The notes beneath the pieces are model-generated. The model had not been told where the DNA came from. It did no database searches and saw only the letters and a program-made list of their open reading frames with translations. The translations under genes were made by a program, and so were the position numbers. Below are positions 1 through 5,908 of a DNA stretch of 8,093 nucleotides, one piece after another (the stretch's first letter is position 1; the number at the start of each line of letters is the position of its first letter). Source of the stretch: Clostridia bacterium (GTDB taxonomy: Bacteria; Bacillota_A; Clostridia; Oscillospirales; CAG-272); assembly GCA_017547395.1 (NCBI GenBank), contig JAFYPS010000228.1:1-8093 (forward strand). The letters are read 5' to 3'.

Positions 1-1
1 C

Positions 2-151
2 GGGGATGTACTCCAGCAAGGTGGCCGCGAAACCGCTCAGCGAGACCGTGACGTCCTTGCCCTTCGGCGCAGACGACATCTGCGTCTGCACGGGCGCGGT
101 CTCATGCCAGGTGAAGCAGCCGCTCAGCGCGAGCGCGCACGCGCACGCTTG
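2..151 (-). CDS. N-terminal fragment of an unidentified high-GC lipoprotein (partial, no start)
   Basis: Read on the minus strand, this stretch encodes a hydrophobic segment (ACACALALSG) ending in a lipobox-like LSGC, with the candidate lipidated cysteine at 116-118. A polar, Thr/Ser/Lys-rich mature region follows and stays open to the window edge. Of the 49 codons from 148 down to 2, 46 end in G or C, a strong sign of real coding in a GC-rich genome; the neighbouring genes are much less biased. No in-frame ATG, GTG or TTG sits just upstream, because ddl sequence in another frame begins there. The n-region of the signal peptide is therefore missing. I do not recognise the protein family. It is most likely foreign sequence joined to the ddl end rather than a gene of this operon. 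Confidence 0.4.
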
Positions 152-1236
152 AATGAAAGGTCTATCATACGGTCGAGAAGCTCCTTGTATGAAACGCCGA
201 GCGGCTCCCAGAGGTAAAAGGAAAGTGAACCGGGGATTGTGTTTATCTCGTTAAGATAAAGCTTATTCTCGTCACCGTCAATCATAAAGTCGATTCTCGC
301 AACGCCGCTTGCGCCAAGCGTTTTGAACGCCTTTACCGCAAGGGTGCGGATCTCCTCGCGCATTTCTTCGGAAATCGGAGCGGGTATCATACGTTTTACG
401 CTTGCCATTCCCTTTGCACCGCCATCCTTTGCGCCCGAAATATATTTATCGGTAAAGGAGAGGATTTCATCGCCCGAAACAGGTTCTTCACACTCGGATG
501 CCTCCGCTATAAAGCGGTCACCGAGAACCGCGCAGTTGATTTCGCGGAGATTTGTCACCGCGCGCTCAACAAGCACAACCTCTGCAAAGGAAAACGCGGT
601 GTCAAGCGAAGCGAGAAGCGCCGCACGGTCCTTTGCAACCGAAATTCCGATAGAGGAACCGAGGTTTACGGGCTTTACAATAACGGGATATGCAAAGCTT
701 TCCTCGACGTTTTTAACAACCGAGTCAACGTCGGTATAATCCGCAGTGGTGTACAGCTTTGCGGGGAGAACGGGAATTCCCGCATCCTTAAAGACTGCTT
801 TCATCGCGTATTTGTCCATACCGAGCGCACTTGAAGCAACGTCACATCCAACGTACGGAAGTCCGAGCATCTCGATATAGCCGGCAAGCACTCCGTCCTC
901 GGTATTTGTACCGTGAACTATCGGAAACGCTACGTCGATATGACCGAGACGGCTCTTGCCAAACGCTTTTGGCGGGAAACGGTAGATGCCCGCAACGTCA
1001 CCCTCGCGAACGAGAGTTACCTCCGTGCATTTTTTGAGAAGCGACGGAATATCACGGTAATTCTTTATTTCAAAAAGCCCATCTCCCGTAAAGAAACGGC
1101 TGTCCTTGGTTATGTAAAGCGGAATGACGTCATACTTTTCGCGGTCGAGCGAGAGCATCGCCTGAACCGCCGAAATAATTGCAATTTCGTGCTCGGTGGA
1201 GTTGCCGCCGAAAAGCACGCCAAGCTGAATTTTCAT
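124..1236 (-). CDS. ddl: D-alanine--D-alanine ligase (C-terminus probably altered)
   Basis: Cytoplasmic ATP-grasp enzyme that joins two D-alanines with ATP to give the D-Ala-D-Ala end of the peptidoglycan stem. It shows the N-terminal GGNSTEHE motif (residues 10-17), a Ddl signature around HGTNTEDG (108-115), the ATP-binding KPVNLGSSIGI stretch (188-198), the metal-site region GVARIDFMID (311-320), and NEINTIPGS (329-337) followed by YLWEP (341-345). The HGTN and YLWEP variants match, from memory, a clostridial branch of Ddl rather than E. coli DdlB. The ATG at 1236 has a GAGG ribosome site seven bases upstream and lies 15 bp after the Mur ligase stop, so the two are co-transcribed. The last residues (RARARSR) are encoded by the GC-rich foreign-looking sequence, and clostridial relatives usually continue somewhat further, so the true end is probably missing. 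Function is near certain; the 3' end is not. Confidence 0.93.
   Translation of the reverse strand: MKIQLGVLFGGNSTEHEIAIISAVQAMLSLDREKYDVIPLYITKDSRFFTGDGLFEIKNYRDIPSLLKKCTEVTLVREGDVAGIYRFPPKAFGKSRLGHIDVAFPIVHGTNTEDGVLAGYIEMLGLPYVGCDVASSALGMDKYAMKAVFKDAGIPVLPAKLYTTADYTDVDSVVKNVEESFAYPVIVKPVNLGSSIGISVAKDRAALLASLDTAFSFAEVVLVERAVTNLREINCAVLGDRFIAEASECEEPVSGDEILSFTDKYISGAKDGGAKGMASVKRMIPAPISEEMREEIRTLAVKAFKTLGASGVARIDFMIDGDENKLYLNEINTIPGSLSFYLWEPLGVSYKELLDRMIDLSFKRARARSR
140..165. other. Probable junction between two unrelated sequences
   Basis: GC content by hand count is about 68% over 1-150 and about 50% over the next 90 bases. The frame with coding character also shifts here: ddl is in one minus-strand frame to the right, a lipoprotein signal peptide is in another to the left. 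The lipoprotein lacks its start and Ddl appears to lack its usual C-terminal tail. The exact join cannot be placed better than roughly 145-160. A chimeric contig end is the simplest explanation. Confidence 0.5.
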
Positions 1237-1251
1237 AGATTTACCTCGTTA

Positions 1252-2808
1252 TTAAAAGTTATCGGGAAGGTCGTTTTCAAGCAAAACTACCTTTTTTTGC
1301 CCGTTTGAGTTTATGTTTCTGACAAATTCCATACCGTCGTTAAAGGTCTTTGCAACGTAGATTTTGTCCTTGGAATAGCCCGCATCGAGCGCACCCTTTA
1401 CAATAGGCTTTGCCTGTCTTTCGCCTACCGCAACGATATAGTCGCAGACTGCCGCGGCGCGCGCGCCAAGCTCTGCATTAAGCTCGTCGGATTTCTCACC
1501 AAGCTCAATCATACCCGGCGTTACGATGATTTTCACCGCATCGAAAAGCGAAAGAGTTTTGAGTGCCGCGTTTGCGCCTGCGGGATTTGAGTTGAACGCG
1601 TCGTCGATTATCACAGTATTTCCACGGTCTAAAAGCTCCATACGGTGCGGAACGCATTTAAGGCGGGCAACCGCATTTTTAAGCTCGGCAATTTCAATGC
1701 CGTATTCGTGCGAAACGGCAATGGCGCCGACAATGTTGGTAACGTTTGACTCACCGATAAGGCGCGTCTTGAACTGCACGCGCTCATCCCCGTGGACAAG
1801 AGTAAACGCCGTACCCGTGCTGCTTACCGAAATATCCTCGGCATAGTAATCAGCCTCGCTGTTAAGACCGTAGGTGATATACTCGCGCGAGGGACGGTTA
1901 TTATACACGGTTTCGCTTGAAATGTTGATAAAAAGCTTTCCGTCAGCCGAAATACCGTCAGCCATTTCGTATTTTGTATTTATAATATTCTGTATGCTTC
2001 CGAAGCTCTCAAGATGCTGCTCTCCGATAGAGGTCACCATACCGCTTTCGGGGTGAACGATATCGCAAAGCTCCTTTATGTCGCCCACGTACTTCGCACC
2101 CATCTCACAAACGAAGATATCATGCGTTGCACGGAGGGAGGAGCGGATAGTTTTCACAACTCCCATAGGGGTATTGTAGCTTTCGGGAGTCATAAGCACG
2201 TTGTACTTTGTTTCAAGCAGTGAAGTAAGAAAATATTTAACGCTGGTCTTGCCGAAGGAGCCTGTAATGCCGATGATTTTAAGGCGGGGATGCGATGCAA
2301 GCATCTTTTTCGCATCCTTTATATAGTAGTTGCGGATTGCCTTTTCCATAGGCGCGTTGATTTTGTTGGCAAGCATAACCGTATAGGGGGTAAGCGCCGT
2401 AGCGACACCGAGTATGATAAACTCGCCGCTTGTGCCGAGCAACACGCCAAGCGCAAAGCAAAGCGCGGTCACAATCGCATAGGTTGTAAGAAGCCTTTTT
2501 ACACGGGCGGTGTAAACAAGCGGCTTTTTCGCCTTACGCGGAAAATAAAACAAAGATAAAACAAGTGCGAAAAGCGCAAGCAAGCCGTATGCATAGGCAT
2601 AATTTCTCGCGGTTACAAAAGCACTTGCAAGCGCGCATACGGGCAGGAGAATAACGGGAATAAAGAACACCTTGTTTTTACTCATCCAAGCCGTCTGCAC
2701 CTTTTCGGTATAGCTGTTAAGCTGAAACATATGTGTGTAGTGTCTTGCCGAAAGCGCCGCAAAAAATACAAGCGCGACTACGGCTAAAATATGTGTAGCA
2801 AGTTCCAT
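1252..2808 (-). CDS. Membrane-anchored MurF-type Mur ligase (UDP-MurNAc-tripeptide--D-Ala-D-Ala ligase family)
   Basis: Mur ligase of 518 residues. Residues 1-150 are mostly hydrophobic, with four or five predicted membrane segments (about 5-22, 47-66, 72-89, 106-125, 129-147). The catalytic part follows: P-loop GITGSFGKTS (180-189), SYNTPMG (210-216), CEMGA (234-238), TSIGEQHLESFGS (259-271), the NTKYEM lysine region (277-282), PHRMELL (387-393), DDAFNSNPAG (402-411) and TPGMIELG (430-437). SYNTPMG and DDAFNSNP are close to MurF motifs, and the neighbour ddl makes the MurF substrate. The usual MurF N-terminal UDP-binding domain is not visible; membrane helices take its place. A TTG at 2814 is possible, but the ATG at 2808 is preferred: GAGG lies six bases upstream and the hydrolase stop is only 2 bp away. 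Mur ligase family is certain; the exact substrate (classic MurF step or a lipid-linked precursor) is inferred. Confidence 0.85.
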   Translation of the reverse strand: MELATHILAVVALVFFAALSARHYTHMFQLNSYTEKVQTAWMSKNKVFFIPVILLPVCALASAFVTARNYAYAYGLLALFALVLSLFYFPRKAKKPLVYTARVKRLLTTYAIVTALCFALGVLLGTSGEFIILGVATALTPYTVMLANKINAPMEKAIRNYYIKDAKKMLASHPRLKIIGITGSFGKTSVKYFLTSLLETKYNVLMTPESYNTPMGVVKTIRSSLRATHDIFVCEMGAKYVGDIKELCDIVHPESGMVTSIGEQHLESFGSIQNIINTKYEMADGISADGKLFINISSETVYNNRPSREYITYGLNSEADYYAEDISVSSTGTAFTLVHGDERVQFKTRLIGESNVTNIVGAIAVSHEYGIEIAELKNAVARLKCVPHRMELLDRGNTVIIDDAFNSNPAGANAALKTLSLFDAVKIIVTPGMIELGEKSDELNAELGARAAAVCDYIVAVGERQAKPIVKGALDAGYSKDKIYVAKTFNDGMEFVRNINSNGQKKVVLLENDLPDNF

Positions 2809-2810
2809 AA

Positions 2811-3584
2811 TCAACCTCGGTTTTCAAAGAATGAATCGGCTACGCGAAGAAAGTACGACGGGTTTTCAAGGAATGAATAGTGACTGCCGCCTTTAAGCAC
2901 GACAAGCCCCGCATCGGGTATCTTTTTTTCCATAATTCTTGCATCCGAAAGTGGCGTTGCATCGTCCTTTTCGCCCCAGAAAAGCAGTGTCGGCACGTTG
3001 ATTTTTGCAAGAATATCCGTCAGGTCCTCGTTTACCGAAAGTACAAGCGTTTTTCTCATAACCTCGCTTGCACTGTTATAGTCCGCACTGCCTCTGCGCT
3101 TTCGCCAGTTGTCTACGGCATTTGGGAAAAGCTTTTTAAACGGCGGAAGGGACAAAACCTTTCTGCCGCACTTATAAAAGGCAAGCGACGCCTTTTGCGC
3201 AAGGCTCTTTTTCGGCTTTATTCCTGCGCTTCCGACAAGCATTACCCTCTCGATTTCAAAAGAAAGAGGAAGCTTTGAAAACGCTTTTATAATAATTCTG
3301 CCGCCGTAGGAATGTCCCATAAGCGATACTTTTTTAAATCCGAGATGTGTGATAAATGCAATAATCATATCGGTGTAATCGCCAACCGTCATAGCACCTT
3401 GCGGCTCGGGACTTTCGCCAAAGCCCGGAAGGTCGGGAATCACCACGGTGTAGCTTTTTGCAAGATGCTCGGCATACGGCGCAAACATCTCTTTATTGCA
3501 TCCCCAGCCGTGAAGTATCAGCAAAAGCTTATCACCGCTGCCGTACCTCGAATATGCGATTTTTCCGTCAAACGTCTCACTCAA
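2811..3584 (-). CDS. Alpha/beta hydrolase fold protein
   Basis: A 257-residue soluble alpha/beta hydrolase, first gene of the leftward operon. Visible elements are the HGWG oxyanion loop (25-28), DLPGFGES (51-58), the nucleophile elbow GHSYGG (90-95, Ser92), the acid region FWGEKDD (202-208, Asp207 or Asp208) and the catalytic His in GGSHYSFLENP (His235). The Ser-Asp-His triad looks complete, so it should be an active esterase, lipase or amidase, but the substrate cannot be told from sequence. No signal peptide is seen. The first in-frame start is a TTG at 3584 with GGAG ten bases upstream. Its stop lies 2 bp before the Mur ligase ATG, suggesting coupled translation and a link to cell-wall precursor work, though membership of the operon alone does not prove that. 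Confidence 0.88.
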   Translation of the reverse strand: MSETFDGKIAYSRYGSGDKLLLILHGWGCNKEMFAPYAEHLAKSYTVVIPDLPGFGESPEPQGAMTVGDYTDMIIAFITHLGFKKVSLMGHSYGGRIIIKAFSKLPLSFEIERVMLVGSAGIKPKKSLAQKASLAFYKCGRKVLSLPPFKKLFPNAVDNWRKRRGSADYNSASEVMRKTLVLSVNEDLTDILAKINVPTLLFWGEKDDATPLSDARIMEKKIPDAGLVVLKGGSHYSFLENPSYFLRVADSFFENRG

Positions 3585-3623
3585 AGCGCATTTTCTCCAT
3601 TCTTGCAGATTTTCTCAATGTAC

Positions 3624-3653
3624 AGTATAGCACATATTTTGCCGCTCTGCCAC
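3624..3653 (-). promoter_or_regulatory. Putative sigma-A promoter for the hydrolase-Mur ligase-ddl operon
   Basis: On the minus strand there is a TATACT -10 (3624-3629), preceded by TGC to give an extended -10, and a GTGGCA -35 (3648-3653) 18 bp upstream. Transcription would start near 3617, about 33 bases ahead of the TTG start. The -35 matches four of six consensus bases. No second promoter is evident further down this operon. Confidence 0.55.
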
Positions 3654-3693
3654 AGATTTTCAAAAATTATTTGCAAAATGCTGATATTTCCGC

Positions 3694-3722
3694 TTGTACT
3701 GTCGGTTTATATATGTTATAAT
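3694..3722 (+). promoter_or_regulatory. Strong sigma-A promoter for cdaA-cdaR-FAD gene
   Basis: TTGTAC -35 (3694-3699), a 17-bp spacer, and a perfect TATAAT -10 (3717-3722) preceded by TGT (extended -10). Transcription should start near 3729, leaving a leader of about 60 bases before the cdaA start. It points away from the leftward promoter; the two -35 boxes are 40 bp apart, so a shared regulator could reach both. Confidence 0.75.
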
Positions 3723-3748
3723 ATATTTTGTATAAGTATACGCCCGTG

Positions 3749-3774
3749 TCACACGCGCGCGTGAGAATTTTTTT
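3749..3774 (+). promoter_or_regulatory. Inverted repeat plus T7 run in the cdaA leader (possible attenuator)
   Basis: The perfect 12-bp palindrome CACGCGCGCGTG (3752-3763) sits in the expected 5' leader of cdaA. With an A/A mismatch the pairing extends to TC/GA on the flanks (3749-3766). It is followed by AA and seven T (3768-3774), then the GGAGG ribosome site at 3776. A short GC stem followed by a U tract resembles an intrinsic terminator, here placed before the gene. The stem is only four to six pairs, so function is uncertain. The same bases form an alternating purine-pyrimidine tract of 14. Confidence 0.35.
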
Positions 3775-3790
3775 CGGAGGTGCTTGCAAG

Positions 3791-4660
3791 GTGCAAACGA
3801 TTATGACTTATTTATCAGAATTCTTTAAAAAAATCGGTCAGCAGATTCTTTCCATGGAGTTCACCGATTTCCTCGATATAATCGTGCTTGCCACAGTGCT
3901 TTACTACGTCTATCGCTTTGTCCGCGAAAGACGTGCGGGTAAGCTTGCGGTAGGTCTTGCACTTATGGTTATGCTGTACGCGGCAACCGTGCTTCTCGAT
4001 ATGAACGCGACAAGCTTTTTGCTGCAGAACATCTTTCAGGTAGGACTTCTCGCGCTGGTAATTCTGTTTCAGCCCGAGCTTCGCACCGCGCTTGAAAAGG
4101 TCGGCGCAGACCCTCTTAAAAACTTCAAGAGCATCGCGGCTCCGAAAGAAATTGCAGAACGCTCCCACCTGATTGAGGACGTCTGCATTGCGGCAAGCGA
4201 TATGGCACGCGACCGCACAGGCGCACTTATCGTAATCGAGCGTGCCACAAAGCTCGGCGACATTATGAAAACAGGTGTGCAGATTGACGCCGTAGTTTCG
4301 CAAAGCCTTATCAAAAACATTTTCTTCAACAAGGCGGCTCTCCACGACGGCGCACTGATAATCTCCGACAACCGCATTGCAGCTGCAGGATGCTTTCTGC
4401 CGCTCACAAATACAAAGCTCTCCTCGGAAAAGGGTACCCGACATCGCGCAGGCGTCGGAATGAGCGAGGTAAGCGATGCGATAGTCATTATAGTTTCCGA
4501 AGAAACGGGCGAAATATCCCTTGCAACCGACGGCAAGCTTTTCGGAGAACAGAACTACACCACACTCAAAAAAGAACTGACCGACACACTGCTCGGTGAA
4601 GCCTCGGCAAAAAAGCGCACACTGCGCAAAAAGGACAAGCAGAAAAAGGAGGAAGCGTAA
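3791..4660 (+). CDS. cdaA: Diadenylate cyclase CdaA (c-di-AMP synthase)
   Basis: Membrane enzyme that condenses two ATP into cyclic di-AMP, the second messenger controlling potassium, osmolytes and cell-wall integrity. Three membrane helices lie at about residues 26-44, 53-70 and 77-95, then FQPELR (93-98), and the DAC catalytic domain (about 115-265) with the DGA motif in LHDGALI (DGA 186-188) and RHR in GTRHRAG (217-219). Both catalytic motifs are intact. The C-terminus is a lysine-rich tail. GTG at 3791 is preferred as start because GGAGG (3776-3780) lies ten bases upstream, giving 289 residues; ATG at 3803 (285 residues) is the alternative, with only a weak AAGG upstream. The reading frame is open back to a TTG at 3728, but that lies at or before the expected transcription start. 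cdaR starts immediately after the stop. Confidence 0.96.
   Translation: MQTIMTYLSEFFKKIGQQILSMEFTDFLDIIVLATVLYYVYRFVRERRAGKLAVGLALMVMLYAATVLLDMNATSFLLQNIFQVGLLALVILFQPELRTALEKVGADPLKNFKSIAAPKEIAERSHLIEDVCIAASDMARDRTGALIVIERATKLGDIMKTGVQIDAVVSQSLIKNIFFNKAALHDGALIISDNRIAAAGCFLPLTNTKLSSEKGTRHRAGVGMSEVSDAIVIIVSEETGEISLATDGKLFGEQNYTTLKKELTDTLLGEASAKKRTLRKKDKQKKEEA
4647..4652 (+). promoter_or_regulatory. Ribosome binding site of cdaR inside the cdaA end
   Basis: A full AGGAGG lies eight bases before the cdaR ATG and is embedded in the last codons of cdaA (the lysine-glutamate tail). It fixes the cdaR start, and the zero-base gap between genes suggests the two partners are made in a coupled ratio. 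Confidence 0.85.
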
Positions 4661-5908
4661 ATGAAAAACAACGGCACAGGCGAAACAATCAGACACCGCC
4701 TTCACGTAACCGACCTCATCCCGCGCATCCTCTGCATATTCGTGGCGATTATCATCTGGCTGTACGTTATGGCAAACGACTCGCCCGATTATGAGCGTAC
4801 CTTCTCGGGCATAAGCGTCGGAGTTGAAAACTCCGCTCTCCTCATGAGCGAGAGCGATCTTTCGGTAATAAGCGGCTACGGAAGTCTTGTTGACATCACA
4901 ATAACGGGAAAAAGAAGCGACGTCGTTTCCTTTTCGCTTGAAGACGTAGTTGCAAGCGTTGACGTTTCAAGCGTAAGCGAGAGCGGCAAGCATCAGCTCC
5001 CCGTTTCGGTTGCAACCCCCGAGGGCTGTGTGCTTAAAAGCATCCGCCCGTCGACCATCGAGGTGTACGTTGACGAGCTTTCGACAAAAACCATACCCGT
5101 AAAGGTAAACATTACGTCGGTTCAGTACGATCAGTCAATTTCGCTCGGCGCACTCACGCCCGACGTTTCCGCAGTAACTATAAGCGGTCCCGTTTCGGTG
5201 ATTGCGGCAGCCAAGGAGGCGGTCGTAGACCTTGACCTCGGCACTGTTACAACGAGCCTTAACGCGCGCGGCGAACTCAAAATACTTAACGAGGACGGTG
5301 CCGAAATCGTCAACCCGTATCTCGTTATTTCGCAAAGCTCGGTAGGCGTAAGCATACCCGTTTACCTTGAAAAAGAGGTTAATATCGAGGTTGACACAAA
5401 GTACGGCTATTTAAGCAGCGACAACTCCGTAATCACGGTAACCCCGAAAAAGATTACCGTACGTGCCGACCCAAGACTTCTCGAAGGCGTAACGGCGTTT
5501 AAGGTTGCAACGCTTGACGAAACCAAAATAGGCGACGACACTACGCAGATTGTTATGATACATCTGCCCGAGGGTGTCGAAAACGTCAGCGGCAGCGACA
5601 CTGCATCTATTTCGGTACGCCATCGCGGCACCGTTAAAAAGAGTATCGCGATAAACAACGTCTCTCTCAAAAACCCGAACGGACTCAGCTACACCGTTAT
5701 CGGTGACAGCGTGAACGTAACCTTCCGTTCGCCCACCGTTCTTGCGGAAAACCTTATACCCGACGAGGTTACGGTTACGGGTGAGCTCAACTACAACGGC
5801 ATTACGGGAATTGTTCAGGTACCTCTTACCGTCAGCGTTCCCGCGAAGTTTGCAAACAGCATCTATCCGATCGGTGACTACACACTTACGGTAAATATCG
5901 GACAATGA
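4661..5908 (+). CDS. cdaR: CdaR, YbbR-domain regulator of CdaA
   Basis: A 415-residue protein with a basic cytoplasmic N-terminus, one membrane helix (about residues 19-38, rich in Ile, Leu, Val and Trp), then an extracellular part made of beta-rich YbbR-type repeats: roughly 46-132, 140-230, 233-315 and 320-412. Repeat edges are estimated from recurring strands such as EVYVDE and VSIPVYLEKEV. In Bacillus and Listeria, CdaR binds CdaA through the membrane and tunes c-di-AMP production; the gene order here supports the same role. The ATG follows the cdaA stop with no gap and has an AGGAGG site. The stop overlaps the next start (ATGA). Sequence outside the helix is poorly conserved in this family, so assignment rests on architecture and context. 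Confidence 0.92.
   Translation: MKNNGTGETIRHRLHVTDLIPRILCIFVAIIIWLYVMANDSPDYERTFSGISVGVENSALLMSESDLSVISGYGSLVDITITGKRSDVVSFSLEDVVASVDVSSVSESGKHQLPVSVATPEGCVLKSIRPSTIEVYVDELSTKTIPVKVNITSVQYDQSISLGALTPDVSAVTISGPVSVIAAAKEAVVDLDLGTVTTSLNARGELKILNEDGAEIVNPYLVISQSSVGVSIPVYLEKEVNIEVDTKYGYLSSDNSVITVTPKKITVRADPRLLEGVTAFKVATLDETKIGDDTTQIVMIHLPEGVENVSGSDTASISVRHRGTVKKSIAINNVSLKNPNGLSYTVIGDSVNVTFRSPTVLAENLIPDEVTVTGELNYNGITGIVQVPLTVSVPAKFANSIYPIGDYTLTVNIGQ

Noticed and set aside
1..160. Plus-strand open frame at the left edge
   Set aside because: It is extremely Arg-rich and mirrors the GC-rich minus-strand lipoprotein frame, whose codon use and signal peptide are far more convincing.
3728..3790. Longer cdaA form starting at TTG 3728 (310 residues)
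   Set aside because: The TTG lies at the predicted transcription start with no ribosome site, and the extra residues span the palindrome, T7 run and GGAGG.
3585..3790. c-di-AMP (ydaO-type) riboswitch ahead of cdaA
   Set aside because: The leader after the predicted start is only about 60 bases, too short for that aptamer, and no matching conserved structure was seen.
3815..4705. 296-codon open frame on the minus strand opposite cdaA
   Set aside because: It is Cys/His-rich, has no recognisable motif, and lies fully opposite cdaA, which has intact catalytic motifs. It is an antisense shadow produced by codon bias.
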